64,000 nt of DNA from Actinomadura sp. NAK00032. GTDB lineage: Bacteria > Actinomycetota > Actinomycetes > Streptosporangiales > Streptosporangiaceae. The stretch spans positions 7,564,001 to 7,628,000 of the forward strand of contig NZ_CP054932.1 of the NCBI RefSeq assembly GCF_013364275.1. Reading direction: 5' to 3'. The position numbers were made by a program, and so were the translations under genes. Shown piece by piece: positions 53,205 to 62,076 of the stretch; positions within the stretch are counted from its first letter, which is position 1, and each line of letters begins with the position of its first letter. The notes under the pieces are model-generated. The model made no database searches. It was not told where the DNA came from and saw only the letters and a list, made by a program, of their open reading frames with translations.

Positions 53205-54439
53205 CGTCCGCGCCGGCCCGTCCGCGCGCGTCCGGGGACGGGGGACGGACGTGGCGGGCGGCGTCCGGCGCGTGGCTCGGGATCGGCACGGCGCCGGGCG
53301 CCCTCGTCCTCGGCGCCCAGGTCGGCGGGCGGCACGGCGGCGCGCTGCCGCTGCTGGTCCTGGTGGTCGGCGGCGCCGTCATGACGGTGCTGCTGCTCGC
53401 GCAGGGGCGGCTCGGCCTGCGCCCGCCCGCCGGCGAGGACGCGGGCATGGCCGACCTGGCGCCGCGCTACCTGCCGCCGGTCGCCGAGCGCGCGTTCACC
53501 GCGCTGCTCGCGGTCGCGATGGTGGGCTGGTTCGGGTTCAACCTCGGCCTGGGCGGCGCGGCGGCCGCGGCGCTCGGCGGCGTCCCGGACGCGGTCGGCG
53601 TCACGGCGCTGGCCGTCCCCCTCGTCGCGGTGCTGATCGCGGGCGGCGGGCGGTGGAACGCGATCGCGGTCGTCACCACGCTGACCGCGATCGCGCTGAT
53701 CGGCATCGTCGCGGTGAAGCTCGCGCCGCCCGCGTCCCCGGTGTCGCTCGCGCGGGACGGGCCGCCGGGCGTCCTCGCCGCCGACCTCGCCGGATACATC
53801 GGCTACGTGTCGGTGTTCGCCGTGCGGGCCCCCGACTTCACGGTCGGCCTGCGCGGGCGCGGCGACCTGGCGGCCTGCGTCGCGCTGCTCGTCGTCCCGG
53901 CGCTCGCGGCCTCGGTCGTGGGCGCCGGGGTGGCGGCGGCGAGCGGCTCCACCGACGTCGTCGCCGTCCTCGCCGGACCGGACGGGCTGCCGGCCGCGAA
54001 CCTGTTCGTCGCCGCGTCGGTCATCGCGCCGACCCTGGCCGCCGTGCACTCCGGTGCTCTCGCCGTCCGCCGCTTCCTCCCCGCCGAGCGCCCGGACGCC
54101 AGGCAGCGCATGCTGCGCTCGCGGCAGACGGTGGCGGTGCTGGCCATCGCCGTGCCGGGCGCGGTGCTCGCCGCGCTGCGCGTGGACCGGATGCTGCTCG
54201 ACTGGCTGACGGTGCTGGCCGCGGCGCTCCCGGCGCTCGTCCCGCCGATGGCGGCGGAGGCGGCGCGGCGGCGGCGCGGACGGCCCGCACGTCCCGTGGC
54301 CACCTGGATCTGGGCACCCGGAGCGGCGGTGGCCGTGGCTCTGACCTTGGCGGGATACGCGGCCGCGGCACCCGTCGGCCTGCTCGTCTCGGTGGCCGCG
54401 ACGCTCGTCCACGCGTGGCGCCGCCGGGCGAGGTCATGA
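53201..54439 (+). CDS. polytopic transporter, cytosine-permease-like
   Basis: A 412-residue protein with about 12 hydrophobic helices, Ala/Val/Gly-rich, and the early GTAPGALVLGAQVGG motif in helix 1. The topology recalls NCS1 purine/cytosine permeases, but sequence hallmarks are faint. It may be a second entry route for the substrate or an exporter. It is last gene of the operon, coupled by GTGA overlap. Confidence 0.7.
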   Translation: MTSAPARPRASGDGGRTWRAASGAWLGIGTAPGALVLGAQVGGRHGGALPLLVLVVGGAVMTVLLLAQGRLGLRPPAGEDAGMADLAPRYLPPVAERAFTALLAVAMVGWFGFNLGLGGAAAAALGGVPDAVGVTALAVPLVAVLIAGGGRWNAIAVVTTLTAIALIGIVAVKLAPPASPVSLARDGPPGVLAADLAGYIGYVSVFAVRAPDFTVGLRGRGDLAACVALLVVPALAASVVGAGVAAASGSTDVVAVLAGPDGLPAANLFVAASVIAPTLAAVHSGALAVRRFLPAERPDARQRMLRSRQTVAVLAIAVPGAVLAALRVDRMLLDWLTVLAAALPALVPPMAAEAARRRRGRPARPVATWIWAPGAAVAVALTLAGYAAAAPVGLLVSVAATLVHAWRRRARS

Positions 54440-54475
54440 CCTGATGTGGACATGTGACAAGTCCGAAATTCGTTC

Positions 54476-54532
54476 TTGACGTTGGGCGGGGGCGGTCGTA
54501 CGTTCGAGAAAGCGCTTCCAGAAAGCGCTTTC
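54476..54532 (+). promoter_or_regulatory. promoter with tandem LacI operators upstream of the sugar dehydrogenase
   Basis: TTGACG (54476-54481), a 17-nt spacer and TACGTT (54499-54504) are followed by GAAAGCGCTTCC (54508-54519, one mismatch) and a perfect GAAAGCGCTTTC (54521-54532), 13 bp apart centre to centre, the same pitch as at 47297/47310. Confidence 0.78.
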
Positions 54533-54565
54533 CAGCCACCACCTACCCCCCTTTGGACGGCCGGA

Positions 54566-56659
54566 ATGCAACGAAGGCTCCACTGGTGTCTGCTCGCCCT
54601 CGCGGCGCTGCTGCTGCCGCTGCTCGCCGTACCCCCGGCGGCGCAGGCGCGGGACGACGCGCCGATCCTCGACCCGATCCCCGACGACCCCGCCCCGTCC
54701 GGCCTCGGCCTCGTCCTGCAGGAGGTCGCGCAGCTCCCGCAGTCGAAACCGACCGGGACCCCCACCGACCCCCGGCTGCTGCGGTGGAACCGCATCAACT
54801 ACGTCGGCGAGGTCCCCGACCACTCGGGCCGGCTGTACGTGCCCGACCTGAACGGCAAGCTGTACCTGCTCGACAAGAAGACCCGCACCCCGCACGTCTA
54901 CCTGGACGTCGCCGAGACGTTCGCGCCCGACTTCTTCTCCCAGGCCGGGCTCGGGCAGGGCTTCGGGTTCGTGGCGTTCCACCCCGACTTCCGCAAGAAC
55001 GGGAAGTTCTACACCGCGCACGTGGAGGCCGGTGACGCGCTGAAGACCAAGACGCCCGACCTCACGCCGCAGCCGAAGACCGGCTACCACGGCGTCATCG
55101 ACGAGTGGACGGCGTCCGACCCGAAGGCCGGCACGTTCTCCGGGACGCACCGCGAGATCCTGCGCATCGGGTTCTCCGGGCGCATCCACAACCTCCAGCA
55201 GATCGACTTCAACCCCAACGCCCGTCCCGGCGACGCCGACTACGGCATGCTCTACCTGACGGTCGGCGACGGCGGCAACGGCAACGTCGGCGACAACGGC
55301 GGCGACCCGCAGAACCTCGGCGTCCCGCAGGGCAAGATCCTGCGCATCGACCCGGCGGGGAGCAACAGCGCGAACGGCAGGTACGGCGTCCCGGCCGACA
55401 ACCCGTTCGCCGGGCAGGCCGGCAAGCTCGGCGAGATCTACGCCTACGGCATGCGCGACCCGCACCGGTTCAGCTGGGACACCGGCGGCACGCACCGGAT
55501 GTTCCTCGCGCACATCGGCGAGCACGAGATCGAGTCGATCCACGAGATCTACGCCGGCGCCAACATCGGCTGGAGCGAGCGGGAGGGCGCGTTCACCTTC
55601 CGCAAGGACGACCGCTGCCACCTGTACCCGCTGCCGGCGGACGACGACAAGTACGACTACGAGTACCCGCTCGCGGCCTACGACCACGACCCGCCGCCGG
55701 ACTGGGACTGCCGCAGCGACGTCGGCCACGCGATCTCCGGCGGCTACGTCTACCGGGGCGCGAAGCTGCCCGCGCTGCGCGGCAAGTACCTGTTCACCGA
55801 CATCGTCGACGGCCGGCTCATGTACACCGAAGAGTCGGAGATGAAGCACGACGCGTCCGGCAGGAACCGCGCGCAGATCTACGAACTCGCGGCCTACGAC
55901 ACCTCCGGCAAGCCCGTCACGATGCGCGAGCTGGCCGGTGACGAGCGCGTCGACCTGCGCTACGGCATGGACGCCAAGGGCGAGCCGTACCTGCTCGCCA
56001 AGGCCAACGGCAAGATCTGGAAGGTCGTCGGGACCAAGCGCGTCGCGTCCTGCAAGGCGGGCCCGGTCCAGGTCAAGCACGCGACGGACGCCGGGAGCTG
56101 GGCGCCCGTCACGCCGTCGAAGTGGACGTTCACCGGTGGCGAGGTCGTCCTCGCCGAGGCCGGCGAGCAGCGCCCCGGCCCGCGCCGCCCGTTCGAGTAC
56201 GCGGTGCTCACCAAGGGTCCGGTGCTCGGCTCGGCGCGGATCGAGGCGCAGGTGCGGCTCGACACGCCGGTGTCGGTCAGCAACCGGGACGTGATCGTCG
56301 TCTTCGGCTACCAGGACGACACGCACTTCTACTACGCGCACCTGTCCAGCGACAACACCATCTACCCGCACAACGGGATCTTCCTGGTGAACGGCGCCGA
56401 CCGGCAGCGCATCGACCAGCAGTGGAACGCCAACCGGTCGCACGGCGCGCCGCCGTCCATCACGGACGAGGCGTGGCACGGCGTCCGGGTGGACCGCTGC
56501 GCGGAGACCGGCGAGACCGCCGTCTACGTGGACGGTTCGTCCCGCCCCGTGTTCACGGCGCTCGACACGACCCTCGGCTCCGGCCGGGTGGGCTTCGGCT
56601 CGTTCGACAACACCGGCCGGCTCCGCGGCCTGACCGTCCGCGGAACCCCTGCGAAGTAA
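54566..56659 (+). CDS. secreted PQQ-type sugar dehydrogenase with C-terminal lectin-like domain
   Basis: The 697-residue precursor has a signal peptide (cleavage near AQA/RDD, about residue 28). Residues about 60-500 form a GSDH-type six-bladed propeller (GLGQGFGFVAFHPDF, LRIGFSGRIHNLQQIDF, YLTVGDGGNGN, YGMRDPHRFSWD; in parts), the fold of soluble aldose/sorbosone dehydrogenases. Residues about 520-697 resemble a 3-keto-disaccharide hydrolase or LamG-type domain (FGYQDDTHFYYAHLSSDNT). It probably oxidises or binds an extracellular sugar polymer before uptake. No PQQ synthesis genes are seen here. Confidence 0.88.
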   Translation: MQRRLHWCLLALAALLLPLLAVPPAAQARDDAPILDPIPDDPAPSGLGLVLQEVAQLPQSKPTGTPTDPRLLRWNRINYVGEVPDHSGRLYVPDLNGKLYLLDKKTRTPHVYLDVAETFAPDFFSQAGLGQGFGFVAFHPDFRKNGKFYTAHVEAGDALKTKTPDLTPQPKTGYHGVIDEWTASDPKAGTFSGTHREILRIGFSGRIHNLQQIDFNPNARPGDADYGMLYLTVGDGGNGNVGDNGGDPQNLGVPQGKILRIDPAGSNSANGRYGVPADNPFAGQAGKLGEIYAYGMRDPHRFSWDTGGTHRMFLAHIGEHEIESIHEIYAGANIGWSEREGAFTFRKDDRCHLYPLPADDDKYDYEYPLAAYDHDPPPDWDCRSDVGHAISGGYVYRGAKLPALRGKYLFTDIVDGRLMYTEESEMKHDASGRNRAQIYELAAYDTSGKPVTMRELAGDERVDLRYGMDAKGEPYLLAKANGKIWKVVGTKRVASCKAGPVQVKHATDAGSWAPVTPSKWTFTGGEVVLAEAGEQRPGPRRPFEYAVLTKGPVLGSARIEAQVRLDTPVSVSNRDVIVVFGYQDDTHFYYAHLSSDNTIYPHNGIFLVNGADRQRIDQQWNANRSHGAPPSITDEAWHGVRVDRCAETGETAVYVDGSSRPVFTALDTTLGSGRVGFGSFDNTGRLRGLTVRGTPAK

Positions 56660-56665
56660 CGGCCT

Positions 56666-56704
56666 CCTCCGGGCGGGCGGTGGGCACCGCCGCCCGCCCG
56701 GAGG
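56666..56704 (+). terminator. 15-bp perfect hairpin between sugar dehydrogenase and LamG genes
   Basis: 56666-56680 pairs with 56690-56704 around a 9-nt loop, 7 bp past the dehydrogenase stop. It may attenuate rather than fully stop, since the next gene has no obvious promoter of its own. Confidence 0.65.
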
Positions 56705-56720
56705 GCTCCAAGGAGTCCAC

Positions 56721-57656
56721 ATGCTGATTCGCCGCGGCCCCGCAGCGCTCGCCACCGTGCTGCTCGGCGCCTCCCTCACCGTCGCCGCCGCCCCTGCCCA
56801 GGCATCGACCGGCGGCGTCTTCCCGCCCCTGAAGAAGAACCTGATCTCCTACTACGACTTCGAGCACCCCGTGCCCGGCGACCCGTCCCGCGAGGCCGAC
56901 CGCGGCCGGTCCGGGACGACGATCGACCTGGTCAACGGCGGCGCCGCCATGCGGGTCAGGGACGGCGCGCGCCGGCACGCCATCCAGCTCAAGCAGGTGG
57001 ATCCGTCCGCCAAGGGGAACGACGACTGGAAGGCGGGGATCTACTCGGCGACGGGCGTCCCGTCCCTGCGCGCGTTCAACGCCGCCAAGGGCGCGACGCT
57101 CATGGGCTGGTTCAAGATGACCGGCACCAACCCGAGCCCCAACACCGTCACCGCGAACCCCGACGACAAGTACAACGCGATCGGGCTGTCGGGCCTGCTC
57201 ACCGGCGACTCCGACGGGCACGGCGTGCGCGCCCTGCTGGAGATCATCGACGTGTCCGGCACCCTGCGCGTCGTCGCGCTGGGCCGCCGCGTGGACGGGT
57301 CGAAGTCGCAGACGTTCGCGGCGAGCGAGGACTGGCAGAGCGTCCTCCCCCAGAACACCTGGGTGCACCTCGCCGCGACGTTCGACTACGACACCGGTCA
57401 GATGGCGCTCTACAAGAACGGCGCGCCGCTGCCCGGCTTCTACACCGTCGCGGGCGACCCGTGGGGCGTCGAGGGCGAGCCCGAGCCCGACGTCACGTCC
57501 GCCACCGACCCCCGCGGCATCAAGATCGGCGGCAGCTTCCCGCAGAACAACCTCGAACGGAACCCCTGCAACTGCCGCATGGACGGCCTGATGTTCCTCG
57601 ACCGCGCCCTCACCCCCAAGGAGGCCGCGCTCCAGTACAAGTTCGCGAGGAAGTGA
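56721..57656 (+). CDS. secreted LamG/concanavalin-like protein
   Basis: The 311-residue precursor has a signal peptide (1-about 29, APAQA/STGG). The remainder is a LamG-type jelly roll (LISYYDFEHPVPGD, AIQLKQVDPSAKG, TWVHLAATFDYDTGQMALYKNG). A late CNCRMDGLMFLDRALTPKEA holds two Cys. It is probably the carbohydrate-binding partner of the dehydrogenase. AAGGAG ribosome site. Confidence 0.87.
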   Translation: MLIRRGPAALATVLLGASLTVAAAPAQASTGGVFPPLKKNLISYYDFEHPVPGDPSREADRGRSGTTIDLVNGGAAMRVRDGARRHAIQLKQVDPSAKGNDDWKAGIYSATGVPSLRAFNAAKGATLMGWFKMTGTNPSPNTVTANPDDKYNAIGLSGLLTGDSDGHGVRALLEIIDVSGTLRVVALGRRVDGSKSQTFAASEDWQSVLPQNTWVHLAATFDYDTGQMALYKNGAPLPGFYTVAGDPWGVEGEPEPDVTSATDPRGIKIGGSFPQNNLERNPCNCRMDGLMFLDRALTPKEAALQYKFARK

Positions 57657-57662
57657 CCCACC

Positions 57663-57699
57663 CACCGCCGGCGCCCGCCTCGCACGGGCGCCGGCGGTG
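57663..57699. terminator. 14-bp perfect hairpin between LamG and MmyB-like genes
   Basis: 57663-57676 pairs with 57686-57699 around a 9-nt loop, between two convergent stop codons. Confidence 0.75.
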
Positions 57700-57702
57700 C
57701 GT

Positions 57703-58584
57703 TCACCGGCGGGTCACCTCCGCGTCGTCCTCCTGACCGGTCGTTTCTTCGGCGTCCTGGGTCGCGGCCCAGGTGCCGAGCAGGCGGAGTGCCTCTTCGA
57801 ACGGGGAGCCCGGTTCCGCCGCGTAGGCGTACATCCAGCGCTCGTCGTGCAGTTGCAGCGCCTCGACCTGCAGCGTGAGGTCGCCGACGACGGGGTGGCG
57901 GAACCGCTTGGGGCCCCGGCAGGGCACCTCGACGTCGTGCTCGGCCCACCAGCCCCGGAACTCGGGGCTGGCGACGGACAGCTCGCCGATCAGCGCGTGC
58001 AGCCGCTTGTCGCGCGGGTAGCGGCCCGCCGTCCGCCGCAGGACGCCGACGCTCACGCGCGCGTTCATCTCCCAGTCGACGTGGAGTTCGCGGGTCTCCG
58101 GCCGCAGGAACAGCCAGCGCGGGTGGCTCGCCGCCTCGGACGGCATCGGTTCGAGCCCCACCAGCAGGGCCCGTCCCATCCGGTTCATCGCCTGGACGTC
58201 GCCGCGCGAGTCGATGATGATCGCGGGGACTTGGACGCCGTCGAGCATCGTCCGCATGCCCGCGTCGACGGGCGTGACGCGCAGTTCGTCCGGCTTTGGC
58301 TCCGCCACGGCCGACCGGACGAGGTTGTGCAGGTACAGCCGCTCGACCTCCGCCAGCCGCAGCGCGCGGGCGATCGCGTCGAGCACCTGGTCGGACGGTT
58401 GCAGCGGACGGCCCTGCTCCATGCGGGCGTAGTAGTCGAGGCTCACGGCGGCCAGCATCGCGACCTCCTCGCGTCGCAGGCCGGGCACGCGGCGCCGTCC
58501 GCCGGGCGGGAGGCCCACGTCCTCCGGCCGGACCCGTGCCCGCCGGGTGCGCAGGAACTCTCGCAGCTCACCGTTCTTGGCCAT
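57703..58584 (-). CDS. HTH regulator with MmyB-like ligand-binding domain
   Basis: The 293-residue protein has an N-terminal XRE HTH (LRREEVAMLAAVSLDYYARMEQG, with the RPEDVGLP...RRVPGLRREE lead-in of the MmyB group) and a C-terminal PAS-like ligand domain (VPAIIIDSRGDVQAMNRMGRALL). MmyB-like proteins bind fatty acids or similar. It diverges from the aldo/keto reductase, which it probably controls. Confidence 0.9.
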   Translation of the reverse strand: MAKNGELREFLRTRRARVRPEDVGLPPGGRRRVPGLRREEVAMLAAVSLDYYARMEQGRPLQPSDQVLDAIARALRLAEVERLYLHNLVRSAVAEPKPDELRVTPVDAGMRTMLDGVQVPAIIIDSRGDVQAMNRMGRALLVGLEPMPSEAASHPRWLFLRPETRELHVDWEMNARVSVGVLRRTAGRYPRDKRLHALIGELSVASPEFRGWWAEHDVEVPCRGPKRFRHPVVGDLTLQVEALQLHDERWMYAYAAEPGSPFEEALRLLGTWAATQDAEETTGQEDDAEVTRR

Positions 58585-58686
58585 GCTTCAACGGTAGGCG
58601 CCGGGTGCCCGGCTTGGGTGGGTCTGTGCGTCCGAGGTTGACGCCGCCACTGGTGCGGGCGGCGGATCGACCGCAAGGTGGGCCGC

Positions 58687-59583
58687 ATGACCACCATCAC
58701 TCAGACCTCGGCACTCGGCGACAAGATCGTGCGGCGTATCGGCTTCGGCGCGATGCAGCTCGCCGGCCCCGGCGTGTTCGGCCCGCCGAAGGACCCGGAC
58801 GCGGCCCGCGCCGTGCTGCGCCGCGCCGTCGAACTCGGCGTCGACCACATCGACACCGCGCAGGTCTACGGGCCCGACGTCGTCAACGAACTGATCGCCG
58901 AGGCGCTGCACCCGTACCCGGACGGCCTCGTCATCGCCACCAAGGCCGGCGGCGCCCGCGACGGGCAGGGCGGCTGGGTCCGGGCGTCCCGTCCGGAGCA
59001 GCTGCGGGCGACCGTCGAGCAGGACCTGCGGACCCTGCGGCTCGAACGGATCGGCCTGGTGAACCTGCGCCTCCAGGTCGGGGGCCCGGAACCGGACGCC
59101 GTTCCGCTCGCCGAGCAGCTCGGCGCCCTGACCGAGCTGCGCGACGAGGGCAAGCTCGATCTCATCGGCCTCTCGACCGTCTCGGCCGAGATCGTCGAGG
59201 CCGCGCTGGAGACCGCCCCGATCGCGGAGGTGCAGAACGCCTACGGCATCGCGAACCGCACGGACGAGCCGGTCGTCGACCTCTGCCGCGAGAACGGCAT
59301 CGCCTACGTCCCCTACTACCCGCTCGGCTCCGCGTTCACCGGCGGGCCCCAGGCGCTGGCCGCCGACCCGGCGATCGCGTCGGTGGCCGCGAAGCACGGC
59401 GCCTCGGCGTCGCAGATCGCGCTCGCCTGGCTGCTCGCCCACTACGACCGCATGCTGCTGATCCCCGGCACCAGTTCGGTCGCCCACCTCGAAGAGAACC
59501 TGGCCGTCGACGCCATCGGCCTGGACGCCGGAGACCTGGCCGCCCTGGACCGCGTCGCCCATGTGGCCGCCCCGAGCTTCTAA
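58687..59583 (+). CDS. aldo/keto reductase
   Basis: A 298-residue (beta/alpha)8 reductase. Asp and Tyr of the tetrad are in DHIDTAQVYGPD and Lys in VIATKAGG, but the strand where most AKRs have the catalytic His reads LVNLRLQVGG, with Arg/Leu instead. It may rely on another proton donor, as in some actinobacterial AKRs. The ATG at 58687 is chosen because AAGGTGG sits upstream; a GTG three codons earlier is inside that site. Confidence 0.88.
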   Translation: MTTITQTSALGDKIVRRIGFGAMQLAGPGVFGPPKDPDAARAVLRRAVELGVDHIDTAQVYGPDVVNELIAEALHPYPDGLVIATKAGGARDGQGGWVRASRPEQLRATVEQDLRTLRLERIGLVNLRLQVGGPEPDAVPLAEQLGALTELRDEGKLDLIGLSTVSAEIVEAALETAPIAEVQNAYGIANRTDEPVVDLCRENGIAYVPYYPLGSAFTGGPQALAADPAIASVAAKHGASASQIALAWLLAHYDRMLLIPGTSSVAHLEENLAVDAIGLDAGDLAALDRVAHVAAPSF

Positions 59584-59612
59584 GGGGCGACGAGGCTACG
59601 CGTCCGCCGCTT

Positions 59613-59963
59613 TCACAGATGGCGTCTGGCGGCTTCGTAGGTGTCGTCGACGCTGGCGTTGAAGGCGATCGCAGCGCCCGGGGCATGCCGGCGGACCAGG
59701 TTCACGATCTGTTCGAACAGGGGCAGGAGAGGCTCCGGCTTACGGATGCCGCCGCCGATGACGACGACGTCCCACTCCCGTTGGGACAAAGGCGCGACCA
59801 CACTGGCCTCGGGCGGCTCGTTGATCTTGACCAGGGCGGAGACGGCTTCGATGCCCTCTCCGTGGAGACGCGCCAAGTCCTTGTCGAGCAGCGACAGGAC
59901 CGCGTCCCCGTCCATCCCGGGAACCGAGTGTGGATCTATACCAAGCACGAGAATCGACGACAC
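59613..59963 (-). CDS. hypothetical protein
   Basis: A 116-residue protein opening MSSILVLGIDPHSVPG, with a hydrophobic strand VVVIGGGIRKPEPLLPLFEQ and a helical C-terminus. It is alpha/beta-like, possibly a small Rossmann-type fold. No family recognised and no operon partner; it ends 27 bp from the AKR stop. The GGGIRK could be a phosphate loop, but this is weak. Confidence 0.6.
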   Translation of the reverse strand: MSSILVLGIDPHSVPGMDGDAVLSLLDKDLARLHGEGIEAVSALVKINEPPEASVVAPLSQREWDVVVIGGGIRKPEPLLPLFEQIVNLVRRHAPGAAIAFNASVDDTYEAARRHL

Positions 59964-59985
59964 ATCACCATTATGGTCGGCCTGC

Positions 59986-60906
59986 TCAGATCTCGTGCCC
60001 GGTGCAGAGGCGCGCGGTGTGCAGGCCGTCGTCTGTGGCGGCGAGGAGGGTGCCGTCGGGGGCCAGGGCCAGGTCGTTGACCGGGGCTGGGACCTTCACC
60101 AGGCGGAACGGGACCACGGTTGCGGCGTCCCAGGCCAGGACGGTGTCGGGCTCGTCCTGGAGGGCGGCCGCCACGATGAGGCGGCCGCCCGCGAGGGACG
60201 CCGCGACCTGGTCGCACGGCCCCGGCGTCTCCAGCACCGCGAGCGCCTCGCCGTCCAAGCCGCTGACGCGCATCTCGGCGGGCCCCGGCTGGACGAGGAC
60301 GAGCCCGTCGGGAGACGGCGTCAGCACCGCGTACCCGCCGGGGAGCGCCGCGATCTCCTCGCCGCGCTCGACGTCCAGGATGCTGACCGCCGCGTCGCCC
60401 GGCAGGCCGATGAGGGGCCCGGCGGCGGGCGCGGCGTGCAGGATCCAGCGGTCGATGGCCGTCCGGTGGCCGAGCCAGACGGTGAACTCGGTCAGCCGCT
60501 CGCCGGTGAGCGCGTCCCACACGACCACGCTCGCGTCGCTGGCGGGGCCGAACACGGTGACGACGGCGGCGCGCCCGTGGTGGACGGCGAGGCCGAGGAG
60601 GTCGGGCTGGCCGTCGAGCACGGCCTCATGCCCGGTGGCGAGATCGTGGACGTGCACGCGGTCGCGGTAGGTCCAGGCGACGGTGGGCGCGCCGGCGGGG
60701 GCGCCGAACGCCCACGCGGCGGGGTCGGCGGGGAAGCCGGGGAGCGGCGTGCCGAGGGCCGCGGCGGCGGCGAGGTCCCAGAGCCGCCCGGCGTTCGCGC
60801 CCCGCGCCGCCTGGGACGTGAACGCCAGCGGCGCGCCCTCGGCGGTGACGGCGGCGCCGTCGAAGCATCCTTGCGCCAGCGGCTCGGCCAGCACGCTTTC
60901 CGGCAT
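59986..60906 (-). CDS. WD40-like beta-propeller protein of unknown role
   Basis: A 306-residue protein with about six weak beta-propeller repeats (ending in phrases such as VVVWDALTGERL, VSILDVERGEEIAALPGG, LAWDAATVVP). It lacks the strong GH-WD pattern, so it is a degenerate YVTN/WD40 propeller. No signal peptide. The start ATG at 60906 (MPESVL) is used since upstream codons are galT shadow. Function unknown. Confidence 0.65.
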   Translation of the reverse strand: MPESVLAEPLAQGCFDGAAVTAEGAPLAFTSQAARGANAGRLWDLAAAAALGTPLPGFPADPAAWAFGAPAGAPTVAWTYRDRVHVHDLATGHEAVLDGQPDLLGLAVHHGRAAVVTVFGPASDASVVVWDALTGERLTEFTVWLGHRTAIDRWILHAAPAAGPLIGLPGDAAVSILDVERGEEIAALPGGYAVLTPSPDGLVLVQPGPAEMRVSGLDGEALAVLETPGPCDQVAASLAGGRLIVAAALQDEPDTVLAWDAATVVPFRLVKVPAPVNDLALAPDGTLLAATDDGLHTARLCTGHEI

Positions 60907-60995
60907 GTGACGGAGAGTAGGACACGCGGACGCTCCGTTCCACGCACTTGCGGAAACTCGGTTCCCCAGTGACGTTTCCGCCGGGCGCGGCGCTG

Positions 60996-62048
60996 TTACC
61001 CCCCGGCCGGGGCGGCGTCGCGGAGCCGGGCGGCGATGTCCTCCGGGGAGACGTCGTTGATCCAGGCGGCCATGCCGGACTCCGACCCCGCCAGGTACTT
61101 GATCTTGTCGGGCGCGCGGCGGATGGAGAACAGCTCCAGGTGCAGCCGGAGCAGGTCGTCGCCGGCTGGCGCCTGGTGCCAGCCCGCCACGTACGGGAGC
61201 GGGGAGCCGTAGAGGGCGTCGCAGCGGCGCAGGAGGTCGCGGTAGAGGACGGCCAGCTCGTCGCGCTCCCCGGCGTCCAGCGCGGTGAAGCCGGGGACGT
61301 GGCGGTGCGGCATGAGGTGCACCTCCACGGGCCAGCGGGCGGCGGCCGGGACGTAGGCCGTCCAGTGCTCGCCCGCCAGCACGACGCGGCTGCCCGCCCG
61401 CTCGGCCTTGAGGACCTCGTCGAACAGGGCGGGCCGCGCGGCGGCCATCGCCAGCATGCGCTCGGTGCGGGGCGTGATGAACGGGTACCCGTAGATCTGG
61501 CCGTGCGGGTGGTGCAGCGTCACGCCGATCTCGACGCCGCGGTTCTCGAACACGTACACCTGCCGGACGCCGGGCACCGCGGCGATCTCGGCGGTCCGGT
61601 CGGCCCACGCGTCGACGATCGTCCGGACGCGGGAGACCGGCAACTGCGCGATCGAGGCGGAGTGGTCGTCGGTGAAGCACACGACCTCGCAGCGCCCGGC
61701 GCCCCGGGAGCGTTCCACGCCGTCGATCTCCGGCGGGACGGGCGGGGTGCGGACGTCGAAGGACGGGAACCGGTTCTCGAACACCACCACGTCGTAGGAC
61801 GCGTCGGGGATCTCCGAGGCGGGCCCGCCGGGGCACAGCGGGCACTGGTCGGCGGGCGGCAGGAACGTCCGGGTGTTGCGGTGCGCGGTGATCGTGACGC
61901 GGTCGCCGGTCAGCGGGTCGCGGCGCGTCTCGCAGACCGGTTCGACCGGCGCGAGGCCGCGCGGGTCCGGGACGGGCGCCCGGCCCGGCGCCTCGTCGTA
62001 GTAGACGATCTCGCGGCCGTCGGAGAGCCGTGCGCGTGTCCGGAACAT
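60996..62048 (-). CDS. galT: galactose-1-phosphate uridylyltransferase
   Basis: The 350-residue protein has the catalytic HPHGQ (His180-Pro-His182-Gly-Gln) and the zinc-site residues of the first half (CPLCPGG). The C-terminal half has the second HIT-like fold (VEVHLMPHRHVPG). It converts Gal-1-P and UDP-Glc in the Leloir pathway. It stands alone, with no galK or galE beside it. It lies 28 bp from the conservon GTPase stop and may be co-transcribed with it. Confidence 0.92.
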   Translation of the reverse strand: MFRTRARLSDGREIVYYDEAPGRAPVPDPRGLAPVEPVCETRRDPLTGDRVTITAHRNTRTFLPPADQCPLCPGGPASEIPDASYDVVVFENRFPSFDVRTPPVPPEIDGVERSRGAGRCEVVCFTDDHSASIAQLPVSRVRTIVDAWADRTAEIAAVPGVRQVYVFENRGVEIGVTLHHPHGQIYGYPFITPRTERMLAMAAARPALFDEVLKAERAGSRVVLAGEHWTAYVPAAARWPVEVHLMPHRHVPGFTALDAGERDELAVLYRDLLRRCDALYGSPLPYVAGWHQAPAGDDLLRLHLELFSIRRAPDKIKYLAGSESGMAAWINDVSPEDIAARLRDAAPAGG

Positions 62049-62076
62049 GTCCCGGGCAGCCTACCGCGCCGGGTGC

